From DASCOT01 sp965197275 (GTDB lineage Bacteria; Acidobacteriota; UBA890; WLXD01), in contig CBDAMQ010000030.1 in the NCBI GenBank assembly GCA_965197275.1, forward strand, positions 62,001 to 126,000: DNA of 64,000 nucleotides, given 5' to 3'. A program made the translations under genes and the position numbers. A model generated the notes under the pieces. It worked only from the letters and a program-made list of their open reading frames with translations. It was not told the DNA's origin and did not search any database. Of the stretch, positions 45,405 to 53,508 are shown in pieces; the stretch's first letter is position 1; every line of letters starts with the position of its first letter.

Positions 45405-46278
45405 TTACCTCCCGGTCGGTCTTTTTCTCTTTCGGAATATGCTGCTTCCACTTCTCTCTAACGTAGTCAACAAAACCGGCCACTCCTGGCGACTCGCAAA
45501 CGGTAGCTAATTCCTCACCGATCCGGGTAAGTACGACTTTTCCAATATCAAGCTTGGTGTCTCTACCCTGTTTCAACGTCAAAACGAGGTGCTGCTGACG
45601 ATATGTCGCCTCTAACGAGTTGGGCAGGTTTTCTACCAAACTAAAACCAGATAAAGGACTGAACTTGATCAGTCCGATACTGTCAAGATGCATCAATGTA
45701 TCGAACCGCAGTCCTTGTTCGTTGTATACCTTGTCTTCGGAGTCAAATACCAGTGGAGTGAAATGCCCCATGACGATCCAGCCGAAGCTACACAATGCTC
45801 GAAAGAGTTCAGCATCCTTCTTGTCTAGATCGTCAAGGAAATTGACGGTCCGCTTCGAGTAGGTTCCGGGTGCATTAGCCTCTCCTGCCAGAATGCTAGA
45901 CCATAGATCTTGCATCTCTTCATCAGTAACAATCCGCGACTTATCGAAGAAGTTCGTTATCCAGTTATCGTCCATCGCACTAGGGTCAGAACCTTCGCTT
46001 AATTGTGGCAGGGCCATCTCTGTTATTTTCTCCATGTTGGCCTGCCGTGCCGCCTCCTCTTCGACAAGGCGATGTATAGCTCGATGTTGGAGATTACGAA
46101 TTTCAATTTCGGATTCTGCTTTGATGACAGCTGCTTCAGCCACTGCCTTGGCAACACGCTTTATCTGCCATGGCTCGGATATACCGCCCACCGCCGAAGA
46201 TACTTTCTTAATAAGCGTCTTGGCGGGCTTGGAGAGGTCGCCGAGATTGACTAGAGATACTGATTTATTTGCTGACAT
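45400..46278 (-). CDS. DUF2806-family protein
   Basis: A 292-aa soluble protein. The N-terminal helical part (PAKTLIKKVSSAVGGISEPW, EIRNLQHRAIHRLVEEEAAR Q) leads to the DUF2806 core: NWITNFFDKSRIVTDEEMQD LWSSILAGEANAPGTYSKRT, then LFRALCSFGWIVMG and a winged-helix-like end with LVLTLKQG and LTRIGEELA. DUF2806 proteins often occur in variable islands; the function is not established. AT-rich relative to the host, last cargo gene before the right transposon end. Confidence 0.75.
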   Translation of the reverse strand: MSANKSVSLVNLGDLSKPAKTLIKKVSSAVGGISEPWQIKRVAKAVAEAAVIKAESEIEIRNLQHRAIHRLVEEEAARQANMEKITEMALPQLSEGSDPSAMDDNWITNFFDKSRIVTDEEMQDLWSSILAGEANAPGTYSKRTVNFLDDLDKKDAELFRALCSFGWIVMGHFTPLVFDSEDKVYNEQGLRFDTLMHLDSIGLIKFSPLSGFSLVENLPNSLEATYRQQHLVLTLKQGRDTKLDIGKVVLTRIGEELATVCESPGVAGFVDYVREKWKQHIPKEKKTDREVT

Positions 46279-46388
46279 ATGCTAACCGGAGGTAGCCGAA
46301 TTTTAGCGTGATGATACGACGAGAACGCAACACATAAAACGCACCCCTCCGCGCGATAAATCCAATTATTTGAAACTTGCCCACTACC

Positions 46389-46640
46389 GGTTGGCGGCCT
46401 TCGAGGATGGCCGCGACGATACCCGGCGCCAGGAAGCTCAACCGCAGCAACCGGGTGGCGTAGGAGGCCACCACACCCTCGGCCTCAGCGATCCTCTGGA
46501 TGCTCAGATCGGAGTTGTGGTCCAGTCGATCGCGAATGGCGAAGGCGCGCACCAGCAGCCGCATCAGGCTCGGGTCCGGCCGGGGCTCGCCCCCGGCACC
46601 GGGAACGACGAGCCTCACCGCCATGCCGGCGCGCTGGAGT
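46389..46640 (-). pseudogene. Serine recombinase copy B (proximal part)
   Basis: On the minus strand LQRAGMAVRLVVPGAGGEPR P to LRLSFLAPGIVAAILEGRQP, highly similar to residues near 3710-3970, continuing at 42239 across the transposon. Upstream of 46640 it is fused to an unrelated fragment (DKKAVEAIGHAFPDRLRIE, 46640-46710). Confidence 0.85.
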
Positions 46641-46796
46641 GTGTGCCTCGATACGCAGCCGATCGGGGAAAGCGTGCCCGATGGCCTCCACCGCCTTCTT
46701 GTCGCCTTCGGTATACTAGCCTCGGTAATCTGGCAGCCGCCCGCTCGCAGTGATCGATGCGGGCCGTTACCCTGATCGCGGGTACTCGCGTTGACG

Positions 46797-46880
46797 GTGC
46801 CTGGCTTCGTGTTCTTCGGCTCGGGCGTAACCGCCTTTACCGACGCCAACAGCGGTGTGGAGCGGGGACGCGTGCCACGA
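46797..46880 (+). pseudogene. Relic of a DUF5020 outer-membrane channel gene
   Basis: VPGFVFFGSGVTAFTDANSG VERG matches the intact gene at 51015-51845 (VPGFYFLNTDVTAFIDANTG). Only about 28 residues are recognisable. The remaining DNA to 47017 has an inverted repeat GACATG...CATGTC at about 46971-46990 upstream of the next gene. Confidence 0.5.
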
Positions 46881-47017
46881 CCAGACCGACTTCTTCTCGG
46901 CGTCAAACGCCAATACTGATGGAACAGCTGTACGTGGAAGGTGACGACAAATGTCGTGACAGTTGTGGGTGACATGGCCCCTGTCATGTCCCTATCGCCG
47001 CCGCGCAGGGGCTTGAG

Positions 47018-49609
47018 ATGAACCGAATCGTGACGCAAGCACTGGATGCGCCGCGCACCGAGATCAAGGTTATGAAGAAGGGGCTGCGACTTGCGGTTCG
47101 GGGCTTCCTCGCGCTCGCCGCGCTGCTCACCGTCACGATTACCGCGACCTCGGCCACCATGCTCTACAACTCCGCCCTTGCGCTGCGCGACGAGGCGGAG
47201 GCTGCCGCCGTGCACCTCGCGGAGCTTCTGTCGGCGAGCTTTGCGGACATGGGCGAGATCTCGCTGGCCAACGTCGCGCGGACGCTCGACGCAACGCTGA
47301 ACGACCAGATGATCGCGCAGGCTCGCATCGCCGCCCACATGGTGGCCGCGGCGGAAGAGGCGGGGCAGGATCCGCCGCGCATCATCGAGACCCTCGACGC
47401 CATCATAGCGAGCACGGTGCTCGACGAATTCTGGATCACCGACAGCGGCGGCTTCGCGTACCTCACCAATGTTCGCGACGAGAACGGCGAGCTCGAGCCC
47501 TTCCGATTCGACCCCGATCCGGCGGTGCAGCCGCAGGCATCGAAGTTCTACGTGTTGCTCAGCTCGGACATCGATGACGACACTGGCGTGATTACACAGC
47601 CCGCGCAGGTACGCGAGATCGATCAGGAAGTTTACAAGTATGTTGGGGTCGGCGGCGTCGATCAGGCGCGGATCGTGCAGATCGGCAATGCGCTCGTCTT
47701 CGGCGAGCAGGAGATCCTGACCAACGTCTACGCCTCGGAGCGGGCCGACGTGTCGGCGGTGGTGGAAGGGATCGTCGGCCAGCAGATGCTGGTGCAGGCG
47801 ACCCTGTTAGGCCACTTCGTGGCGGCGGCGGAGGAGGCCAGGTGGTCGGCGGAAGGGATCGAGGGGCGGCTGCGGCGTATCGTGGACGCCACGGTCATCG
47901 GCGAGATCCGGGTCGTGGACGGGGACAGTGCCGTGGCCTACTCCAGTCTGCCGCCGCTGGCGGGCGGACCCGCCGTCGGCGTGCCGCATGCAGACGAGCT
48001 CGCTCCGCTCCTAGAGGGTTCCGAGCGCAGCCTAGAGCTTGCGACCGCGCCACGCTCCTCGGACGGCAAGGTGTACAAGTACGTCGCAGTTGCCGGTTCG
48101 CCGCACATCGTGCAGGTCGGTATTCCAATCGAAAGCAGCGCGGGCAACCTACTCTATTCGGTTTACCAGCGGGAAGCCGATCTGCTGGTCCGGTCGCGCA
48201 ATCTCGAGGCACTCTGGGTCGTCAATCTCGACCGCGAGCTCGCCGCTTCCGCGCCGCGGGCCGGGCAGGCTGGGGCCGGAACTGTGGCCGCGGCCAGCGT
48301 CTTCGGGCGCCGGGCAGAAGCGGTCGTGGCAGAGGCGATGATTCAGGGACAGGTGGTTAGCGAGGCCAGCCTCAGCCTGCTGTCGCCCGCCGACCGCGGC
48401 ATCTGGGTCGCCTCGCCGATCATCAACGCCGGTGGGATCCCGATCGGCGGGCTGGCCCTCGCCGTCAGTCTCGATGACATCGCGAGCACGGTGCAGGCCG
48501 AAGCGCGCAACACCATGCTGATCGCCTTCGTGCTTCTCGGCTTCACCGCCGCCGCCGCGCTTTGGGGCACGCGGTGGCTGACGCAGCCGATCGAGGTGAT
48601 CGCCTCGGCGGCGCGGCAGGTGGAGATGGGCAAGCAGCCGGACGAAGGCCCGCTGGAGGACGTGATCAAACGCACCGATGAGCTCGGCAGTCTGGCTCGG
48701 GTGTTCGAGGCAATGACGGTGCAGGTCTTCAACCGCGAAGAACAGCTTGAAGTGATGGTCTCGGCGCGAACCGAGGAGCTCCAGGAGAGCAACCGCAGCC
48801 TGCGCGTCGCCCAGCGGGCGCTGGAGCAGGATCTGGAGATGGCCAAGGTGGTGCAGGCCGCCCTCGTACGCGAGGGCAACGTGGACCTGGGCGGCTTCTT
48901 CGCGGCCTACGCGCGGATGACGCCCGCGCAGCAGGTCGGCGGCGACTTCGTCGACGTGCTCGAGCTGTCCGGCGGCAAGCTTTTCTTTACCGTTTGCGAC
49001 GTTTCCGGGAAGGGGGTGGCGGCTGCGCTGTTTATGGCAGCGTCGCAGAGTGCGATCAAGGCGGCGGCGGCGGCGAACCAGAGAGGCGGCATCAGGGCCA
49101 TCGCCACCGAAGCCAACCGCAGGCTCTGCGGCGAGAATCCGATGGGAATGTTCGTCACGGGTGTTCTCGGCATCCTCGATCTCGAGCGCGCGGTCATGCA
49201 ATACGTCTGCGCCGGCCATGAGCCCGCGTTTCTGGTGTTCGCCGACGATTCCCGGCGGCCGCTCCCGATGACCGGCGGCCTGGCGATGGGCGTGCTGGAC
49301 GATTTCGAGTACGAGAGCCGGGAGGCGAAGTTGCGTCCGGGCGACGTACTCTTTTGTTACACGGACGGCCTGACCGACGCAGTGAACCTGAGCGATGAGC
49401 TGTTCGGCAAGGACCGGCTCGAAACAACGCTCGACGGTGCGTCGGCGCGCTCGCCCGAGGAGATCGTGGACCATGTCTGGAGCGAGATCCACGGCTATTC
49501 CGCGGGAGTTCCCGCCGCCGACGACATGACCTGTCTGGTTCTGCGGCGCAGCACACCCATGGAGATCCTGATCGACAACGGCTCCCCAGTTCACGAGCCG
49601 AGCACTTGA
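47018..49609 (+). CDS. Membrane sensor with SpoIIE-type PP2C phosphatase output
   Basis: An 863-aa protein. AGGGG upstream supports ATG 47018. TM1 (about residues 28-50), a large periplasmic region with two similar repeats (MIAQARIAAHMVAAAEEAGQ and MLVQATLLGHFVAAAEEARW; each followed by a VYKYV strand) resembling tandem sensor domains, TM2 (about 503-523), a HAMP domain, a short coiled coil, and a SpoIIE phosphatase with YARMTPAQQVGGDFVDV, CDVSGKGVAAALFMA, YTDGLTDAV and PAADDMTCLVLR, all metal-binding aspartates present. Such proteins dephosphorylate anti-anti-sigma factors. The last ~12 residues come from an inserted IS3 fragment, so the native C-terminus was replaced. Confidence 0.85.
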   Translation: MNRIVTQALDAPRTEIKVMKKGLRLAVRGFLALAALLTVTITATSATMLYNSALALRDEAEAAAVHLAELLSASFADMGEISLANVARTLDATLNDQMIAQARIAAHMVAAAEEAGQDPPRIIETLDAIIASTVLDEFWITDSGGFAYLTNVRDENGELEPFRFDPDPAVQPQASKFYVLLSSDIDDDTGVITQPAQVREIDQEVYKYVGVGGVDQARIVQIGNALVFGEQEILTNVYASERADVSAVVEGIVGQQMLVQATLLGHFVAAAEEARWSAEGIEGRLRRIVDATVIGEIRVVDGDSAVAYSSLPPLAGGPAVGVPHADELAPLLEGSERSLELATAPRSSDGKVYKYVAVAGSPHIVQVGIPIESSAGNLLYSVYQREADLLVRSRNLEALWVVNLDRELAASAPRAGQAGAGTVAAASVFGRRAEAVVAEAMIQGQVVSEASLSLLSPADRGIWVASPIINAGGIPIGGLALAVSLDDIASTVQAEARNTMLIAFVLLGFTAAAALWGTRWLTQPIEVIASAARQVEMGKQPDEGPLEDVIKRTDELGSLARVFEAMTVQVFNREEQLEVMVSARTEELQESNRSLRVAQRALEQDLEMAKVVQAALVREGNVDLGGFFAAYARMTPAQQVGGDFVDVLELSGGKLFFTVCDVSGKGVAAALFMAASQSAIKAAAAANQRGGIRAIATEANRRLCGENPMGMFVTGVLGILDLERAVMQYVCAGHEPAFLVFADDSRRPLPMTGGLAMGVLDDFEYESREAKLRPGDVLFCYTDGLTDAVNLSDELFGKDRLETTLDGASARSPEEIVDHVWSEIHGYSAGVPAADDMTCLVLRRSTPMEILIDNGSPVHEPST

Positions 49610-49901
49610 TGCCTGGGCTTACGAGGTGGGCGTACAGCTACGCTTCATCCATCCTGGCAAGCCGGTCGACAACGCCTTCATCGAGAGATTCCACGGCTCG
49701 TTCCGAGACGAGTGCCTCAACCAGCATTGGTTCACGGACCTCGAGTATGCCCGGTTCAAGATCGAGCACTGGCGCCGAGACTCCAACCACGTCAGGCCGC
49801 ACAGCTCGCTCCAGGACCTGACCCCACACCAGTTCGCCGCGGCAGGACAACTCCAGCAGCCTCCGGCTGCTTCCGTTGCCCCGCCTGTGGCGATCTATTA
49901 A
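49575..49901 (+). pseudogene. IS3-family orfB C-terminal relic
   Basis: Reads DNGS, then after small shifts ALDAWAYEVGVQLRFIHPGK, PVDNAFIERFHGSFRDECLN, HWRRDSNHVRPHSSLQDLTP. This is the end of the DDE core. Its first codons are fused in frame to the SpoIIE gene. Confidence 0.8.
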
Positions 49902-49959
49902 CAGTCCTATGTTTGGCCCGGAGAACTCTCACTTCAAGTGGACCCCAAAAGGGGGGGGG

Positions 49960-50563
49960 TCACAGCGGGCCACCGCAATGCCCTCGCGGCGTAGCTGGCA
50001 CCACACCTTGCTCACTCCCTGCACCTTGAAACTGTCCTCCCAGATCCGACGGATCTTGCTTCGCTCAAGGCGGTAACCTGGTGGAATCTGCCTGAGGACT
50101 CTTGTGTTCGTAGTACGTGCACGGGGCGATCGGCACCTGCGTGCAGATCGGCTCGATTCCGTAGTCGTCGCGATGCTCGTGGATGAACCGCACCATCAGC
50201 TGCCTCGGCGGTCCAGCTCCGTCTTGGCGAATTACGCCAATGCCTTGCGCAGGATCTCGTTGGCGCACTTCAGCTCCCCATTTCTCCACGTGCTTGAGCT
50301 ACTGCCGCTCCTCGGTGCTCAAGCCGGGGCAACGTCCCTCGTCCCGCTCTGCCTGCCGTACCCTGTAGCGCAGTGTCTCGGCCACGCAGCCGATCTTGTC
50401 GGCCACCGATCGGATCGTCCCCCACTGCGACTCGTGGTGACGCTCGTTGTCCACCACCAGCCGGACGGCTCGCTCCCGTGCTTCCGGTCAGTAGCTGCTC
50501 GCTCTCCCCATCAAACCCCATCCTCTCATGGTTCGGGGTCTCCGAAAATCCCAGGGCGATTCA
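49960..50563 (-). mobile_element. IS3-type element (family B), left half, divergent copy
   Basis: The left end TGAATCGCCCTGGGATT reads inward from 50563. From ATG 50511 orfA reads MGRASSY, then TGA at codon 8 (50490-50488), then PEARERAVRLVVDNERHHES and CVAETLRYRVRQAERDEGRC. After further shifts orfB begins (MVRFIHEHRDDYGIEPICTQ) and RRIWEDSFKVQGVSKVW at about 49960-50060. Truncated before the DDE core. A second copy starts at 51847. Confidence 0.75.
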
Positions 50564-51014
50564 CGATCAGATTCGCGCCTCATACCGTTCGAGATTCTTC
50601 ATCATCGCGCTCGCCGTGAACCACATGGATACTACCCTCGATTGATTTCTCAAACGCCTTTGTGCCAGAAGGATTCGGAAGCATCAATACCCCACCACTG
50701 GGCTTGCCAACCGGGCCATCTCGTCAGACACCCATCATTTATCGGGTCCTTAATTTGCCCGACAGTGCCCATATAACCGCGGGACGCAGGGCGCCAGGCT
50801 CATGGACCCAGCGTGTGGTGCATCCCAGAGGGGACGATCGGGGCCGTAAGTGCTCGGAGGATCGGTTTGTCACGAGACTATCTTTCAAGCCTTTCCACTG
50901 TGGTACGGCAGCGACCGCAAGCGCCCAATATTCCACGTATGCTACCTGGGAAGCAACGGCATAGGTTCTATCGTAGAATCGGAGTGCGTACTACCTTTCC
51001 ATCATAGACTTGCG
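50564..51014. other. Region between IS end and channel gene
   Basis: No gene recognised. It may contain the promoter of the downstream outer-membrane gene. Confidence 0.35.
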
Positions 51015-51845
51015 ATGGAAGCTCATTTGGCTAATCTTGGCGAGACTAGATACGTGCAGCAACAAGTCCGATACGCATTCGCGGTCGCGTTGTTGCTGGC
51101 GGCGCCCGCCGCGGCGGCGGCCCAGACGGAGTTCCACATCCAATACGGCTCGCTCGACAACCCGTTTTCCGGACAGGTGGGGCATACGGAGCAAACGGTC
51201 ATCCTCACGTTCCAGCATGCACTGTCCTGGAGTCTGGGCGACAGCTTCTTCTTTGTGGACTTCATCAACGACGTTGCAGTCGACGGGTTCAACGACCGCG
51301 ACTTCTACGGCGAATGGTATCCGACGTTGAGTTTCGGCAAGCTGACCAACCGCACGGTGGGCGTCGGTCCGCTGCGCGACATCGCCATCATTGGCGGAAT
51401 CAACTTCGGCGGCGATGCCGATGTCCTCAAGTATCTGCCTGGCGTGCGGGCGTCGTGGGACGTGCCCGGTTTCTATTTTCTGAACACTGACGTGACCGCC
51501 TTCATCGACGCCAACACAGGCCTGGAGAAAGGAAGCAGTGCGCCGAAGACCAGCAACAGCTGGATGTTCGACGTGAGCTGGGGCTCCGCGATCGATGTGA
51601 GCAGCCAGACGTTCGTGTTTACCGGGCATGTGGAATACATCGGCGGCCGCATCGACGAACTCGGTCACGACGTGAAGGGCTGGGTGCTGGCCCAGCCGCA
51701 ATTCATGTGGGACGTTGGCAGGGCCGTGGCCAACGAGGCACGAAATCAGATCTTCCTCGGCATTGAATACCAGTATTGGCTGAACAAGCTCGGAACGGAC
51801 GTGGACGAACACGCCGTCCAGTTGCTGATCGTTTGGCGCCTCTAG
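51015..51845 (+). CDS. DUF5020 / Tsx-like outer-membrane protein
   Basis: A precursor of about 276 residues with signal peptide (VRYAFAVALLLAAPAAAAAQ) and a 12-strand-type barrel: TEFHIQYGSLDNPFSGQVGH, SFFFVDFINDVAVDG, FYGEWYPTLSFGKL and a C-terminal IFLGIEYQYWLNKLG, VQLLIVWRL. This is the DUF5020 branch of nucleoside-specific channel (Tsx/OmpK) proteins. ATG 51015 or GTG 51054 could start it. The gene is complete and is bracketed by two divergently oriented IS fragments of the same family; a decayed relative is at 46797. Confidence 0.75.
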   Translation: MEAHLANLGETRYVQQQVRYAFAVALLLAAPAAAAAQTEFHIQYGSLDNPFSGQVGHTEQTVILTFQHALSWSLGDSFFFVDFINDVAVDGFNDRDFYGEWYPTLSFGKLTNRTVGVGPLRDIAIIGGINFGGDADVLKYLPGVRASWDVPGFYFLNTDVTAFIDANTGLEKGSSAPKTSNSWMFDVSWGSAIDVSSQTFVFTGHVEYIGGRIDELGHDVKGWVLAQPQFMWDVGRAVANEARNQIFLGIEYQYWLNKLGTDVDEHAVQLLIVWRL

Positions 51846-51846
51846 G

Positions 51847-51970
51847 TGAATCGCCCCGGGATTCTCGGAGACCCCGAACCATAAGAGGATGGGGTTGATG
51901 GGGAGAGCAGGCAGCTACTGACCGGAAGCACGGGAGCGAGCGGTCCGGCTGGTGATAGACAGTGTCCCCA
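51847..51970 (+). mobile_element. IS3-type element (family B), left end
   Basis: TGAATCGCCCCGGGATT starts at 51847, one base after the channel gene stop. ATG 51898 begins MGRAGSY, and codon 8 is again TGA (51919-51921), followed by PEARERAVRLV. Truncated at about 51965. DNA from 51971 to 52181 contains an unassigned coding-like tail (HPILRLAAGELQALAQDDGY). Confidence 0.75.
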
Positions 51971-52181
51971 GGATCACCGCGAGCACCGGATACCGTGTCT
52001 GTTGCCGCGCGGGGTGCCGGCAGCTCTCAGGGCTGTCATGTGCTTACGCTCAGGGGGGCACAGTAGCGTAAATCGTGAGGAGCATCTCCGCGTCGTCGAG
52101 CATCCGATTCTCCGGCTGGCGGCCGGAGAGCTTCAGGCTCTCGCCCAAGATGATGGGTACCCCGTCCCCGCGTTTCTCCAT

Positions 52182-52925
52182 TGACCTGCCCCCCAATAAT
52201 CGGGCCAGTTTGAGAGTTAGGATTTGAGGCTCTCAGGATGGCTCGGGAAGGGGGAACAATGGCGCGGAAGCGGCACACGGTAGAGCAGATCATCGCCAAG
52301 CTCAGGGAGGCAGAGATCGAGCTGGCGCAAGGAGCCAAGACCCCGGAGGCGTGCCGGAAGCTGGGCATCAGCGAGAACACGTAGTACCGATGGCGTAAGG
52401 AGTACGGCGGCCTGAGAGTGGATCAGGCGCGGCGACTCAAGCAGCTGGAGCGAGAGAACGGCCGGCTCAAGAAGTTGCTGGCGGAGACGATGCTCGACAA
52501 CGCCATCCTTAAAGAGGTGTCGTCGGGAAACTTCTGAGCCCGGCGCGTCGACGGCGGGCGGTGCACAAGGCGCAACAGTCGCTGGGTGTGTCCGAGAGGC
52601 GAGCCTGCAGAGTGCTGGGCCAGGTGCGCTCCACGCAACAGTATCGAGCCAAGGTGCCTCAGCAGGAGACGGCGCTGGTGGAGCGGATGACCGAACTGGC
52701 GACGCAGTATGGGCGCTATGGGTACCGGCGGATCACGGCGCTGTTGGTGCGTGAGGGGTGGCGAGTGAATCACAAGAGGGTCGAGCGATTATGGCGTCGT
52801 GAAGGGCTCAAAGTGCCGAAGAAACAGCCTAAGCGAGGGCGCCTCTGGCTCAACGATGGTTCGTGTGTGCGACTGAGGCCGGAAAGGACAGATCACGTCT
52901 GGGCCTATGACTTCGTACACCCAAT
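52182..52925 (+). mobile_element. IS3-family element (family A), truncated by the CRISPR array
   Basis: The left end TGACCTGCCCCC starts at 52182. orfA from ATG 52259 reads MARKRHTVEQIIAKLREAEI, with TAG at codon 42 (52382-52384), then YRWRKEYGGLRVDQ to LDNAILKEVSSGNF. orfB (52561 on) reads SLGVSERRACRVLGQVRSTQ, GRYGYRRITALLVREGWRVN, LWRREGLKVPKKQPKRGRL and ends at WAYDFV before the DDE core, where CRISPR-array sequence takes over. Confidence 0.85.
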
Positions 52926-52944
52926 GAGCTATGGGGTCGCACCT

Positions 52945-53183
52945 GGTTGTATTCGCGCCGCCGCACGGGGGGCGACTGGAGGTACATTAGATTGGGCGTA
53001 TGTATCAGGGTTTCTATCCGCGCCCCCGCACGGGGGGCGACACCGGGATCTCCGAGACGTTACCGGCCTCGGCCCAGTCCTGTTTCTATCCGCGCCCCCG
53101 CACGGGGGGCGACCTGTCGCCGTTGCGGACGATCTCATTCGCGAACTTCGAGTTTCTATCCGCGCCCCCGCACGGGGGGCGAC
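52945..53183 (-). CRISPR. Orphan type I-C CRISPR array, 4 repeats, 3 spacers
   Basis: 32-bp repeats at 52945-52976 (four mismatches), 53010-53041, 53082-53113 and 53152-53183. On the minus strand the repeat starts GTCGCCCCCCGTGCGGGGGC and ends GGATAGAAAC, the type I-C form. Spacers are 33, 40 and 38 bp. The degenerate repeat marks the trailer end at low coordinates, so the leader would be to the right, but that side is the inside of another gene. No cas gene is in the window. Confidence 0.92.
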
Positions 53184-53508
53184 CAATATCGTGCGATCCA
53201 ATCGCGGTGACGGCATCGACGACGACGCAATCTGCGAGGCCGCCCGCGAAACCGACCTGCTGATCTACGACGCGCAATACACGTCAGAGGAGTACGCTAG
53301 TCGCGCCGGGTGGGGACACAGCACCTGGGAATCGGCGGTCGAGATCGGCGACCTGGCGCGAGTGGGCCAGCTGTTGCTGTTTCACCACGATCCAGGCCAT
53401 GACGATGAAGCGCTCACAGCGATCGAGAGCCAGTCCAGGCAGCGGTTCTCGAATTACGAAGATGGCACGCGAGGGAGACAGCTACGTGCTCGGGAGTTCA
53501 GGGAGTGA
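53184..53508 (+). pseudogene. Metallo-beta-lactamase-fold hydrolase, C-terminal piece
   Basis: ICEAARETDLLIYDAQYTSE, AGWGHSTWESAVEIGDLARV, QLLLFHHDPGHDDEAL are the last metal-ligand region (DAQYT, GHST, FHHDP) of an MBL-fold phosphodiesterase-like protein. The N-terminal part with HxHxDH is missing, replaced by the CRISPR array. Its TGA overlaps the GTG of the cyclase gene (GTGA). Confidence 0.75.

Larger units (their letters stand above)
42240..46388 (+). mobile_element. Complete IS1-type transposon with cargo (4,149 bp)
   Basis: Both ends carry the same inverted repeat, GGTAGTGGGCAAGTTTC, extending imperfectly to about 28 bp. The 8-bp target ggttggcg is duplicated at 42232-42239 and 46389-46396, and removing the element restores the reading frame region of a serine recombinase. 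The GGnnnTG end and 8-bp duplication fit the IS1 family, and an IS1-type DDE transposase lies inside (44503-45378). Known IS1-family elements are usually 0.7-1.6 kb. This one also carries an NYN-domain gene, a TM2-domain gene, a two-gene small-protein pair, a DUF2806 gene and a putative small RNA. Confidence 0.88.

Noticed and set aside
48149..49594. A 481-aa minus-strand frame inside the SpoIIE gene
   Set aside because: His/Arg/Ala-rich shadow of conserved phosphatase sequence; no start signal or domain.
52985..53263. Small proline/arginine-rich frames across the CRISPR array
   Set aside because: They are translations of the repeat; the regular 32-bp repeat and unique spacers identify a CRISPR array instead.
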